Positions 21,870 through 34,800 of a stretch of DNA of 64,000 nt are shown piece after piece (positions within the stretch are counted from its first letter, which is position 1; every line of letters begins with the position of its first letter). Under the pieces are notes generated by a model that made no database searches, was not told the origin of the DNA, and saw only the letters and a list, made by a program, of their open reading frames with translations. The stretch is taken from NCBI GenBank assembly GCA_019973155.2, contig BPQB01000048.1, positions 124,001 to 188,000 on the forward strand, written 5' to 3'. This stretch comes from Phanerochaete sordida. Its lineage: Eukaryota > Basidiomycota > Agaricomycetes > Polyporales > Phanerochaetaceae. Made by a program: the position numbers and the translations under genes.

Positions 21870-24800
21870 TCACTCATCACCTGTGGCACTCGCGGAATTG
21901 GAACGTGGATGCAAGATCTGCGCGTCGTCGCGCGATTGGTCTCCAGCGCCGTCCGCGCTGCCAGCGATCATCAACGACCGCGAGCGTACATGAGCCTCGC
22001 TGCTCTCCACACGGCCGTTCTCCCCTGGTGCGATGGAGTCGGCAAGGGACACAACAATCTCGTCCTCTCGCGACTGCGGCTGCGCAGATGGGCGTGTCTT
22101 GAAATGCGAGTCAGCGATCGCTACCCGGCAGGTAAAACGAATGGAGCACGTACTTCGTCTATCCTGCCTCCTACCTGCTCAGCGCGTAGGCCGCTAGTCG
22201 TCGGTCTCGGGCTTAGTGTACCACTGATACTTACTTGGGTAATGCTCTGCAGAGCGCTTGGGCAACCCGCAGAGCGCGGTTCGGTCTGTACAGGACTGTC
22301 AGCGATAAGCGTCTGGCACGGCAGTAACGGTACACGCACTGTTTCTGCACTGCCTGGCGGCGTGGGACGTGCATGAGCTGGGTCGATTGCTTCTGCAAAG
22401 GCCGGTGGCATTTTCTCTGCGGCGCCCTCCGTCGGTACCTCGTCGACGCGCTTGGTACTCGTGCCTGGCGCAGAGTGGCTACCAGGCAAGGGTACAGTCA
22501 CTTTGTTTTGGTCGGGGGTAGAGCTGCGGGGCTAAATGACATGTGAGCAAAGGACGTCCGGCGCAGCTCGCACATAGTGATACGCACTTTGTCTGTCGTG
22601 CCCGGCTGGGAACGAGTGGCCCCCTCAGACTCTGAGGTCCTGGCTTGAGCGTGTGCCTGTATATGGAAGATAAATACGCATAGCCGGAGTTAAAGTCGCT
22701 CGACACACCTCGTCTACATCGCTGCTTGATTCACCAGGGGTCGGCGCGCCAGGGTCTGGGCCCGGATAGCGCTCCTCAGCGCGTTCTTCTGAAGACACAC
22801 TCGTCTCCCTCGCTTGAACGCTGCGGTTCTCGCTGTGAGTAGCGCGGTGCGCAGGCCTATCGATGGAGTCTGGGGCGAGAGCATCCGCTGGCCTCGTGGC
22901 GGGCGCATGTGCCGACTGCGCGTGCAGTGCAGCGGAACCGTCGCCGACGGCGGTGTCTTCGGCACCGCCTGCATCGGGCGGTCTAGTCGAGTCTGCGACA
23001 ACACTGGGGGCTGCAGAAGGTGGAAGGCGCGGAGGATAGACCGTAGATGGCGATGGTTTGGACAAACGCTCGGTGGCAGGCGCTGCGGCGGTGCTTGGCG
23101 GAGCTGCGGAGACTGGAATGTGCTCGAGGTCGGTGGTAGTAGGTGCAGGCTGCGGCTCATTTGCTGAGGCCGGTAGGCCCTCTTCGACGTCCGTTGGCCT
23201 GGTGACTCCGGAAGATTCGGCAGGCCGCCTGCGCCAGCTGGAGAACACCGGTGGTATGATGCGCCAAAGCCGTGATCTGTGCTCGGAAGGCGAAGGACTG
23301 GGCGATGCAGCTCGCCGGGCGGGGAGGAGGCTTTCCATACTGGCGAGCTCACTGAGCACGTCGTTGAGAGGTGCATGTACATGCTCGGGATGAAGTAACG
23401 TGTGCTGCTCGAGGCTCTGCAGCGCACGACTGGCAAGCTTGGGTATGGTATCGTCAGGATCCTCCGCGGTGTCCTCCTTGACGAGAGTGCCTTCCCCTGC
23501 AGCGTACTTCAAGATCGGAAGTAGCAGATCCCAGTCAGAGCTGGATTTACCGAGGTTGAGTGCGGATGGCATGCCGAGATGTGCTTGAACTATGCACAGC
23601 TTGACGAAACTCTCAGTGTGCAGGGTGTCCAGTGTATTTCGGCGAGCGCACTCTACCAAGAATGTCCACAGATCAGCCATTACAGGATGCAATATTGCTT
23701 GTTGCAGTATATTGTCATCAAGTGCGCAAAGGACTTTCCACAGCGGCCGAAGGTCTTGAAGCGATTGAGAAACATAGACCCGGTAAAGATTGAGAGCCTG
23801 TGCGACCAGCTTCGAGGAATTGCAAACGGCCGCTGCAAGAGGAGAGGCAAAATATTTGTAGTCTGTGCGCAATCGTGTTAGCTCTTTCTTCACGTGGCTT
23901 TCACTGGGCTGGTCACCGCTGAAAAAGTAGTAAAGAGATAAGTCATCTTCGCTTTGATCCAGAGCAGGAGCTGAGCAATCTAGCACAAATAGAAGCATTA
24001 TAATTGAGTTTGGTACAGATATGCTGCTTGCTTCATATTGTGGCTTGCACCATGAGCACAAGAGAAGCAGCTGAATGGTGGACGTTTGCACGTTGGACAA
24101 AGGGCTATTATTAAGCCGAGGGAGGTAGTCCCAAATTGAGTGTGTCCACATGCGTGCATCTGGTGGAACAAAGGCTGTTTCAATGAGGAACGTGGTATCA
24201 GAAACATCCCATCTTGACATTATTCCATGTGCCATTTGGAGTAAGCTGGCAAAGTGATTGGGATTAGAGTATAGCGTGCATGACAATTTGTACTCAGAAT
24301 TGTTGAAGTTTGTGGAACTAAAAATTATGAGCACAGCTGCATTCATCATCCATAGATCTGACTTCTGTAACTCCAGCTCTCCTGTGGGTGGCAGATTATG
24401 TGCCAAGTAAGTGGATAATGTTTTTGAGAGCAGTTCAACAAGAATGATTTGGGCTTTGGAAGATACCATGAAGAAAGGGAAGCAGTCTTTAATAATCTGG
24501 GTTCTGCCAATGATCTCTCCGGAGCGTTTAGACCTGCGATTATTGATACAGCCAATGACAAAGGAGATGATTGAATCTGGCCCACTATTCCCTTGCTGGA
24601 GTACCTCAGCCATACTTTGCAATATGGGCCCGTCATTGACAAGTACTTTGTCAATGGAAACTAGTAATCTAGCGGGGTTTCTTGATCCGCTGATAGCTGC
24701 ATTTTCTTCTTCCTGATATTTCCCAGCCTGCAGGATGCCCCGCAGAATACATGGAAGTTCACGAAAAATTCCATAGATCATGTAGGATCCTTGAAGAATG

Positions 24801-25989
24801 AAGTACTTGGTTCTGGATTTGTCTTTCATATGATTGGCTGCAGCCCAAAGACTGAGTGATGTACCCATATATAGATGGGCTATATGATGAGCTATCCATG
24901 ATGGCAAAACCACTGAAGACAAGACAATTGTTTGTAGAAGCCGCCTGATTCGTAGGCCAATAAGCTGCCTGATGAAGCGCAACACAGTCTTGAGCAGTGT
25001 GATTTTGTATGGGCAGTGAGATGATATGCACGGAGCAAATATTGCAAACAAGGCAAAGAATGCCCATCCTGCCACAAGAGGGAATGTAGATTGGCCAATA
25101 ATTTCACTTGCAGCAGCTGTGTAAAAGCACAGACCAAGAAAAAATAAACCAAGGGAGATGTGAAGAAGGAGAGGGAGAGCTGCAGCAAGTTCATAGACTT
25201 TCCAATTGACGAGACCAGGATATCGAAATTGGCGAACACGCAGCTGCTCTTCTGGAGTGATCCAGTCCATTGCCAGATATTCTGTAAGCCATTGCTTGAC
25301 CAGCAGGCCAAATGAGGCAGTTGAGAGGCTGACAACCAAGCTAGCAAACCAGAGGCCGTTGACGCGAAGTGCCCAGAGCGGAGTCTCGAATGAGGGAAGG
25401 GAAGGGAATGGGGAGACCGGACGAAGAATACCATCGGCATAGGTGTAGTTCTGCGCCAGGGAATGCTGCATGAGGAAGACAATTTTGTCAGTGTTATCAG
25501 GTTGGAGACTAGCATAGCTATCGACCACGAAAGTGGTGACGACAGCGGAGAACAAGCCGGCCTGCAGACCACTGATCAGACACGTGAATGTGGCGCGCAA
25601 AAAGTACGCACAAATACTAGGAGGTTGTCGAGATCTTCCTTCGCATCTTTCACCTTGCGTTCATCGATCTTGCGCACGGTATCCCGCAGCTCCTGCCATG
25701 CACTGGATCTTCCGCTCTGCTTGTTTGACTGCTCAGCCTCAGCGCGAGAGTCCATTTGCGGCTGAGCAGCCATCTGTGGCATGGGATCTGCTCGAGGCGA
25801 GCTAGAGCTCTGCGGCAAGGTTGGGTCTGGACGGCCATGCGTGGGATCCGGGGGCGGTGACTTGACGTTATCCTGTGCGTTGTGTTAGCAATTATAGCTG
25901 GTATAGATTGCGTGCTGGTTCACTTCATTGCGTCCAGGTGGTCCAGTGTCTGCGGCGGCGGGATCCTGAGCGCGACTGGGGTTCGACAT
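21870..25989 (-). CDS. DUF6535 membrane protein, gene C (long-exon class)
   Basis: Eight exons, all phase 0: 25989-25924, 25872-25612, 25561-22709, 22656-22588, 22531-22235, 22174-22154 (a 21-nt microexon, or retained with its neighbour), 22079-21870; about 1258 aa. Exon 2 holds SSAWQELRDTVRKID and DLDNLLVF; exon 3 begins AGLFSAVVTTFVVDSY and carries the four-segment membrane block, then SIDKVLVNDGPILQSM, DLWMMNAAVLIIF, RPLWKVLCAL and DDTIPKLASRALQSLE. The last ~350 residues are Pro/Ser/Thr-rich, spread over small exons. The body (about 23.6-25.5 kb) is visibly more AT-rich than genes A, B and D. Exon boundaries in the tail are inferred from open phase-0 frames between good splice sites. Confidence 0.75.
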
Positions 25990-27099
25990 GGGGGATGGAG
26001 GGAGGAATGAAGACGTGGTCGGGGTAGCACGGATGCCCCAAGAACGTATCCCGGGCAAATACACCGCCTCCAGAACCTGGAAATCGCACAGGAATAGCAT
26101 GCTGTGCTTCTCGGCGGGGTGTCACAGTCCACCGCGCACGTTCGTATCACCTGCGTATCTCAGGAATGCACAAACACAGAAAAGCACCGAGATAGACCCA
26201 CACGCGCAGCACGGAAGGACGCATCGAGGCCCAGAGGGCGGGCATTTGGCAGCAGGCCGGCACGTCGACGATCAGCATGATAGCAACCTGTATCGATGTG
26301 AGCACGATTCGGTGCTATTCGGTGCTATCGGCAAACGTGCGATGCACCTACCGTACCCGGTACGATAAGAATATATGTCACGGACAGCGTCATTCATCGG
26401 ACGGAAGGCGACACAACCCTCCTCCACTGATGAGGGCACACCTTTCGCCAGGTAACTACGTCGCGAGCAACCCCGCGGCGCATCCGATGTGCCTGGGCGG
26501 GTCGGCGGCACGGGCCTCGCTGCATATGTCCTTGTCCCTCATGCTCCGCGTCACGGCAGTCGCGCATGCATGGTTCGGAGAGCTGGCAGCGTGAGAACCC
26601 TGTGCAATGTACCCGTGGCTTGCGCACCATGCACCGCAAGCCACTATTCAAATGTCGACATGACGAGCTGCGTGACTAGATACACGTAAAGTGATATCGT
26701 TTGTACAGAGCTCGATTGGTGATGATGCGTATATTCGTTGTGGCGTCCGAGTCGACACGGTTCTTTGTTTGCGGTAGCGGAACACGATGAGCAACGTGAT
26801 GCTCCTCGGCGTCAAGTCTACGAGACCCACTGTGATGTGTGATGTGGCGGTGGTGCGACGGTGAGCCTAGCAGGTCCAGATTCAGGTCCGCTGTGTTCTA
26901 TGTGGCAATTGTCAGCGCAGGGTCATTCGGCGGTAGGCCAGGTACTCACGGCGTTAGCGCTAGTCTAGACTCTTATCCAGCCAAGCTACTAGTAGGAATG
27001 CGTACCGCACAGACACGAAGCGGTTATACGCTGCACCATAGCTTTTGTGGGTGAGGCATGCTGGTGGACGAGCGCAGCGCTCAGATAGCATAGAAGGTT
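25990..27099. other. Intergenic, no gene seen
   Basis: Contains the promoter of gene C and the region beyond truncated gene D. No ORF with recognisable motifs and no KDSR remnant seen. Confidence 0.45.
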
Positions 27100-27110
27100 G
27101 GAAAGGGTCC
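27100..27110 (-). promoter_or_regulatory. Orphan copy of GGAAAGGGTCC motif
   Basis: The same 11-mer as upstream of genes B and D, but located ~190 bases downstream of gene D's stop. It is oriented as if it served a minus-strand gene to its left, where no gene remains. Confidence 0.35.
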
Positions 27111-27299
27111 AGGAAACGTCCTTGGTCTTGCGCATCGCAGCAGGCCGCGCGAGACGTAGACACCGCCGAAAGGGCAATGCACGATCCTTATTGAATAGAG
27201 GGGCCAGTATGGTCGCTGCTGTGCGCACCGTGCCGCACTGCGCGCGGGAGGCTAGAATCAACTCAGCAAATGGCACGATAGAAAAAGACGAAGTCACTG

Positions 27300-28633
27300 C
27301 TAGCGCGGAGCACTGGAGCGATGCTGACTGCAGCCCACGGCGAAGGCGACGATGGAAGGGGGTGGGGCCTCTGTCTGCTTGAGCAAGTTCGTCATGAGTG
27401 TAAAAATGGGACCGTTGTCGACAACAAATCTGTCGACAGACAGGAGAAGCTCGTGTGTTGCGTACGGCTGCTTCATGACGTCCTCTTCCTCTGCGTGTAC
27501 CGCTGAAGCGAGAATCGTATGATGAGCGGCTTGGAAAAACATGGTTATCGCTCTCCCAGCGCGGCGGAGCATGCGTAGCCCAACCATTCCGGCGAGGATC
27601 GGATACAGTACTAGAAAAATTGGTGTGACGATACAGGGGCAGCAGAAACAACACAAGGACGATCCCAGCAAGCCTTCGAAGGCTGCCCCAGTCGCCCTCG
27701 CCATGGAGCGCAGCGTGCGGGTGAGCGCGTACGTCCACCGCCCAAGACGTCGTCTGACGCGGAGCGTGACATAACGTCTTCCGATGCGCAAGGCAGCCTT
27801 GAGCAATGCGACTTTGTACGGGCACCGGGGGGAGGCGAGCGGGGCAACGATGGACATCAGGGCAAAGAACGCCCAGCCAGCGACGAGCGGGAATGTGGAA
27901 CGGCCAACAGTTTCATTCGCGGCGACAGTGTAGAAGCACAGGCCAAGGAAGAAGAGGCCGAGGGAAACGTGGAGGAGGAGGGGGAGCATGGCCGCGATCT
28001 CGAAGACCTTCCAGGCCTCAAGCCCCGGGTGGCGGAACTGCCGGGCGCGGAGCTGCTCCTGCGGGGTGATCCAGTCCATGGCGAGGTACTCGTTGAGCCA
28101 CTGCTTCACGAGCATGCCGAAAGACGCGGTAGAGAGGCTAACGATGAGGCTCGCGAACCAGAGCCCGTTGACGCGGAGCGCCCAGAGCGGCGGCTCGAAG
28201 GGGGCCTGGCCGGGGAAGGGCGAGGCAGGCCGCAGGACACCGTCGGCGAACGTGTAGCTCTGCGAGAGAGACTGGCGCATGAGGAAGACGAGCTCGTCTG
28301 TGTTGTCGGGCTGGAGGCCTGCGTAGCTGTCGACAGCGAACGTCGTGACCACAGCCGAAAATAGGCCTGCCTGGGCGCAGTGTGAGTCAAGCGTCGACGA
28401 TGCAGACGTGGCGCTACGCACAAAGACTAGGAGGGTGTCCAAGTCCTCTTTTGCATCTGCAACCTTCCGCGTATCGACATCCCGCACCGTCTTCACCATC
28501 GTTTGCCACATGTTCGAGGCGTCCGGCGACGAGAGGCTTGCATTAGTCTAGGTTCGACGTCAGCGTCGAAGTCGAACCGCCGCAGACCACTTGGACTCAC
28601 ATGCGTGCAGCAGGCACAGCTCCCGCTTGCCAT
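27300..28633 (-). CDS. DUF6535 membrane protein, gene D, C-terminally truncated
   Basis: Exons 28633-28601 (MASGSCACCTH), 28547-28422 (SNMWQTMVKTV ... DLDTLLVF) and 28370-27300; 409 aa. The N-terminal membrane block is complete (AGLFSAVVTTFAVDSY, NGLWFASLIVSLSTAS, LPLLLHVSLGLFFLG, GWAFFALMSIVAPLA), then a Cys-rich hydrophobic segment (SLCCFCCPCIVTPIFLVL) and ELLLSVDRFVVDNGPIF. It stops just after AFAVGC, where paralogues continue for 500 or more residues. The upstream splice sites are intact, so a short membrane-only product is possible; otherwise it is a pseudogene truncated by rearrangement. Confidence 0.7.
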
Positions 28634-29892
28634 TGTTGGCCGCAAATCCACGGCTCTGTGCGGCGGCCTATGATATGGCGGGTGAAAGAACGGTGAACCA
28701 CACCGTGTTCTCCTCGACGGAGAACAACTTTGGCTTCAGCCGCGATGAATGGAAGCATTACCATGCCGCGGGCGCGCAACAGCACATTGCGAAGACACGT
28801 TGTTCCGATGCGGCAGGCATCAAACATCCGGAAAGGGTCCTGCAAGCGCAGCCAACCAGAGACGCGATGCTGTTGTGTAGCGCGTGCGCAGATCACCACG
28901 CGGGGCTTACGCTCACGCTCGAAAGGAGCATCCGCAAGAGATTTTGGACCGGGAGCCTGACTGCAGCTGGAAGCGTCGTGCGCGTGATTGGCATTGGGAG
29001 CCTTTGGCCGCACGACCGGCTGCTGCGGTCCGCAGCACCATGTCGTACCGGGTCCCAGCGACACTCCGACGAGAGTGCATCGAGCGGCATGTAGAAGACA
29101 CGGTGCGAGGGCGCTGAACCCGTGGCTTGCGGCGCAGGTTCCGGTGCGCGCAGGGCCATCCGACATCGGTCCCAGCATCGGGCGGCGCGCGCCGAGCCGT
29201 CTTCCGGTACCGCACACGCAGCGCGGCGGAGACGACCCACATCGTCCTCGCCTGGTCGCACCGGCTGCGACTGGGGATGCGAGCCGTCGTTCAGCACAAC
29301 GTCGTCGCGGCGCCGCTTGGGGCGGTCCCGCCTATGGCGCCAGAGTCAGAGAGAGGGTCCGCTGAGCCCTGCGTGCGGACTCACCGGTACGAGAGCGGTG
29401 TGAGTGTGATTCTTCCCGAATGTTCGTGTGCCATGTGCGCGACGCGCTCCTCCAGGCTGTACTGGTCCAGGGATATGCGTTAGTTTCTCTGTGGACGACG
29501 GATCGCAAGTCCTGGTGTACTTACGCTGGGCATGTGTCCCGCGGCCGGCGCCGGCTCTTCGCGCAGCGTCATGAATCTGCTCTGCTTGAACGGGGCGTCC
29601 GTCAAAGCAGGTCCAGCTCGAAAGGCCATGGTCGGGACGTCGATCGCAGGGATGGAAGAGAAAGCGAAGTCAGCATGCAAGTGTCCACTTTTACGGTAGT
29701 CTGGAGAGCATCCGCCGAGATGACGGAACTCGCAGAGCACCGCTTTCCAAGGTTCACAAGCAGGCTTCAGCCGGAACACGTGCCAGGCGTCGGCGCCGTC
29801 GCTCGCACGTATTATGTTGAGGTCCACTGCATTGAGTTGATCTATAGCGAAGCCTCAAATAGCGGCGAAAATAGAGAATTACAGGCCGTGCA
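28634..29892. promoter_or_regulatory. Gene D upstream region with GGAAAGGGTCC at 28830-28840
   Basis: The motif lies 197 bases before gene D's ATG, in a block (28748-28860) homologous to the region upstream of gene A. From 28900 to 29892 I see no gene; several overlapping frames in high-GC DNA carry no family motif. Confidence 0.45.
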
Positions 29893-30995
29893 TTACGACT
29901 GGACGAGCCCCTTGCTTCGCAGGTAGTCATAGTGCTCCTCGGTATGCTTACGGACTTCCCGGTCGACGTCTCTGCGCCAGAGCGGCAGCCCAATCTGTAA
30001 ACGCGTCAGCGCACGTCCGGCTGCGAGAACGTCCGACCGCGACGCACCATGCCAATAAGCACATACACCTGATCCAGCAACCCACCATTCCCCGGCGACG
30101 ACCCGCGCGAGCTACACCTAAACACATGCCCAATAAAATCATACGTGATATGAAAACGGCCCGTGCGCACGCCGCGCAGGACGTGCGCCGCCACCGCCTC
30201 GGGCGCGCTGCCACTGTCCGTCTCCTCGAGCCTGAGCGTGCCGTGCGGCTTGACCTTGTTCTCCTCCGCGAAGCCGGGGCTGAGGATCGTGCCCGGGAAC
30301 GCGATATGCACGCCGATGCCGTACATGGTGAACTCGCTCTGGAGAGCCCCGGCGAGGCCTGCGGGATGTGAGATGGACTGGTGCAGAAGAAAGAATGCGA
30401 CTGACCGCGCACGGCGAACTTGCCGGGGGAGTAGGGCAAGTAGCCGACCATGCTGAAGTAGCCGAGTACGGAGGATGTGAAGACGAGCGTGCCCTGCACG
30501 CCGTCGCGCACCATCCGCTTTGAAGCTGCCTAGTGAGAACTAGTGTTAGCGTCTGAGAGGGTAGGCAATTTCCAGGTATGACATAGGGAGACGAAGAGCC
30601 GGACTGCAGGAGGAATGCGCGAGCTGGAGCGCGTCATTCGAGCCGGATGGCTGTTCCCAGGAATTTGGGAGCGACGACGCTGCGACACGGCCCGCTGGCA
30701 GCCATCCAAGTGCACATGCAAGATGCTATGTTGTCTTTCTGAGCCACAGTCGTGGCGGCGGCGGCGGAAGAGTGTTCGTCGGCAGCGTCGAGAGCCGGCC
30801 AGGAGCCGCATCCACGAAGAGCGAACACGCAGAGTGGGGCTCACCAACGCTGGTCATGCCTGCACCCAATACATCTCCTCCATGCACTCGCACAGCTACT
30901 CTTCGGTACGCTCGACCTAGAAGCCGGGCCGCGATTCGCCCGCGCAGAGGCAGAGGAAGAGCTTACGGGACAGCCGGGGTGGATAGAATCTTCCT
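29893..30995 (-). pseudogene. 3-ketodihydrosphingosine reductase pseudogene (upstream of gene D)
   Basis: Copies of exons 3-6 of the intact gene at 39184-41019. Exon 6 (29994-29893), exon 5 (30358-30048) and exon 4 (30529-30406) have the same lengths and open frames as the functional gene and keep YSPGK and the Ser-Ser site. The exon-3 copy (about 30845-30990) has three in-frame stops: TAG for Trp (GF-stop-VERTEE), TAG for Glu and TGA for the Trp before PAL. Exons 1 and 2 are missing. So the 3' half is nearly pristine and the 5' half is broken. Confidence 0.8.
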
Positions 30996-31885
30996 GCGAG
31001 CGAATTCGGCAGGTGTGTTGTATGTTCTACAATCGCGGCTGATCTACATGCCATGGTGAGTGTCAGGGCTTCGTACGATGCTGGTGTATGCGAACACGAT
31101 GCACCGCTGACGTCGACCATCCCGCAACATTTGTCCTGCTGCATGCAACCCCCCTTTTCCTTCACACCAACTCCATCATTCGCTGTGCAGCGTACGGTTA
31201 TCTAACCTGCTTGATGTTAGGTGGTAGGCCAGATCTGCGTGACGATTCAAAGACCCATGCGTCGCCTGGTCTGCGTGCAATGGTCCGGCAACTCTGGGCC
31301 GTGACGGAACGTGGCAAGCCCAGCAGAGCAGGTATGTGCATAACTAGCGCAGAGCTACGAGAGTCACGGAAAGCTGAGGCAGTTTGAGGGTCAGCGACGT
31401 GGTGGTTACGGTCGTGGTCGATTGCTCGAGAGCCGGGAGCGAGCGCAACTTTCGGAACGCGCGTGGGGTAACGGTCACGTGCACAGACTAGCCGCGTCGC
31501 AACGCAGCTAACGCAGCGCGCTCCAATATCAAGCAGACTTTGTATTGTACGCCGTAGCTGGTGGCTCATGTCAGCTTGCGGCCGATTAGGCGGACGTGAG
31601 TCAGATTTTATAGCTTTGCAGTATGCCGTATAACTCGCTTTCGAACGACAGATACGGCAGGGACGGCAGGTTTGAATAAGATAATTGCACGGTACATGAA
31701 GTCATAAGAAGTCTGGACCTGAAGCGAATTCCAACAACCTTTGTCACTCATTTACAGTTCCTCTGACGATCAGATGCTTGCTGAGGCTACCAGAGCACTC
31801 GACGTCGGGCAAACAGCCAATATGAGATCTTATACGCACGGCGTCAGTCAAAGTGACTGTGTATCCGGGAATAAAGTGCGTACCC
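30996..31885. repeat. Intergenic with dispersed repeat (31344-31505)
   Basis: 31344-31505 matches 14339-14489 (see that entry). No gene seen in the rest. Confidence 0.5.
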
Positions 31886-34800
31886 TCATTGAGCTACGGC
31901 AGAGTCCGCGGAAGTTAGAGGCGCAGTGTGTGACTCTCTGTCGTACGTCTGGATTTCTGCGCCGCTGTTTCCCCTCTCGCTCGGTACGTTCTGGATACTC
32001 TGCGCTTCCGCAATCGCTGGCACGGCTTCAGCTGCAGCTCCGACATGAAGTGCGACTACTTTGCTTGCTGATTCGTGGTCTTTGACGTTAGAAGGAGCTC
32101 CCTGAATACCAATGTAAGCTCCCTATTCCTCGCAGGTTCCAGGAAATATGATAGATACCTCAGCAGATGAACCACTTTCTTGACCTTGCTTCCTATCGGA
32201 TGGTCTGTCACTGTCGAGAACGCCAATATCTGCCGGCCCAGGCCACCCAGGAATTGCTTGCGATGCAGTATAATTCCCAGCCGCGGTACCCGTGGTGCTA
32301 TCTCCCAGATTACCCCCGGCAACCTTATCCCAGTCAGTGTCATATTATACCCAACCAAAAGCGTCGCGCTCACCTCGACGTTCACGCGCAGACACACACG
32401 ATTAGCTGCGGTGTCCGACACATCTTGGTCCTCGCTCGACATGGCTTCGTCGACGGCGCGTGCAGTATCTTCCTCCGCCACAGTTGCAGCTGGGGATATG
32501 GACACCATGGATCCTCTAGCAGGTTCGTCCGGGGCTGGTGGACGTATCTATGGGACCGAAGTTAAAACTATCGCTTGACCGCAAGGCTGTAGACACACCT
32601 CGAGTATACTGCTCAACGATTGCCCGCCAGCCGTGCTCTCAGGCATTGTGCCTGCGTTTTGGTCTCCAGATACTAACGCCGTTTCGGGCGCGACAAAGTT
32701 AGCTGATGCGCCGTCCGCTTGAGCGATATCTTCCGCGGTCTTGAAAGGGCGCTGAGGCGAAGAAGCCGTGGAATTGCTCCCGGGAATGACTTGGGGGTGC
32801 GTCTGAGGGATTCGTCAGCTTTTACGATCGACTCCGCTGTAAAATGTCCCTAATTCACCTCAGTTGCATCCACTCGCGGTGACATGCTCGCATAGGACAA
32901 GCTGCTCGATGAACGGCGGCCTTCGCTTAGCTCACGCTCCGCGACGCGGTTTTCCGGGGGCAGCAATTTGTCTGGCCTTTGATCACCGTTTACGTCTATT
33001 CCGGGAGATAATGGTTGATTGTCGACGGAAGCTGCTGGCACGGTACCATCTTCGACTGGAGCCTCTGGCCAGGTAGTCCCCACTTGCGGTTTAGATATCG
33101 CGGATAAGGGCTGGGCATTAGCTGCAGCGGGTACGCTGCTATGTAACCCACCAGCCCATGGAGCCTGTGGTATGGTATCAATCGGAGCAGTATCTTGTGG
33201 GGCAGATAGCTCATGCATAGGCCCAATAATTGCCATCCCTTCCTCAAGATCGACGCGGTCTCCTGTGGCATCTTGATCTGGGCTAATGGGCCTTCCGGGC
33301 CACCGGAAAGGAACCGCCGCTATAGCGGTCGATAATGCTTCCCACAGCCCGGAATGTATGTGCACTGGAGTATCAGAAAGAGTCTGAAGGGCATTTCTAA
33401 GTGCCTCTGGAATTCGGGGTCTGTCTCTTTGAGACTGAAGGCTGTGCAGAACATTGAAAGCGAGCCCAGGTATGGTCTCTTCGCGCTTTGTGACGTTGCT
33501 GTCCATGATGGCAACTAGATGTGGAGGCACTTGTAAAGCCGGCACCAATCGACCCCAGTCAGAGGCGTGATTTTCATCGTACAATGAATGTGGAGCTCCC
33601 AGTCTGGCCATAACTAAGCACGTCCTGAGGAAGTCTCCAAAACTTTCGAAGACGGTTTCGTCGTTGAACGTACTATATTGGCCTGTCCATTGAAGGATAA
33701 ATTGCCAAAGATCGCGCAGCTGAGGGTTATGTAGTTCAGAGTGAAAATCGTCCTCTTTGAACGTAAGAAGAATTCTCCAGAGTGGTCGGTTATCGAATAA
33801 TGACCGCGTGATATATACTCGATAGATGTTGAGGGCCGTAGAAAAAAGGGCAGGGCAATTGCCCACAGTTGCGGCCAGTTTTAGATAAACATTACTATAA
33901 CCCTCTGATTGAAGCATGTTTGCTGCGTCTTGAACTCGTGGGTGAAATACATGATAATGATCACCATGGCTATAGTTAAGCCAAGTCGAAAAGTAGATCT
34001 TCAACTCATCGTTGGTCAGATGCAATTGTGTGCCTTTGAGCATGACTAGAAGGACCATAGTCCCTTCTGCAATGTCTTGCCGGTGACTAGGACTTGTGCT
34101 GTACCTCCATGTGTTCTGAAGGAGGATCTGAATAACTGCCTTCTGAACGCCATTCGGCGTATCACTATTGATTTGCGGCAGATTTTTCCAAGCTTCAGGC
34201 TCAGTTCCACGTAAAAATAAATTCCATAGGAGTCTGAAAACGTCTCTCCGAGGCCATCGTGCGGCCCAAATGACGCTTCGAGCAAGCTGTAGCATAATTG
34301 CCAACCTTGGAGGGTTATTGAGCAGCATTGACTGCGCCGGCACTAAGAAGCGCGGCGTAGATAGGAGAATCACAGCGGCGTTCTTCTTCCAGCTCTCGGC
34401 TGTTTCAGGCAACATATTTGGTTGTATACTTCGCGCAAATATCATGCTCAGTTGTTGGATAAGGGACCTGCATGCCTGTGAAGATAGCGAGGAGAGTGCA
34501 ATGTATCCATGGATTAGTTGGTCGTTGTTGGGTATGCGCTGAGCCCCTGCGGAGCCGGTGCGATGTCTGATGCAGCCCGTAATAAATGTGGTCATGGACT
34601 GAGGCGAGTTGGCCACTTTGCGAAGTAATTCAGTCATTGTTGCAAGGATGGCCCCATCATTTGCTATGGCTTTGTCGACTGAAAGCAGCAGATTGACCGC
34701 GTTGTATTCTTGTTTCATCATTATATCCTCTTCATTGCGCTCGTTGACTCTTGCGAGGTGTTGAAATGCAGGAATGATGAAGATAGCACAATTTGTTAAG

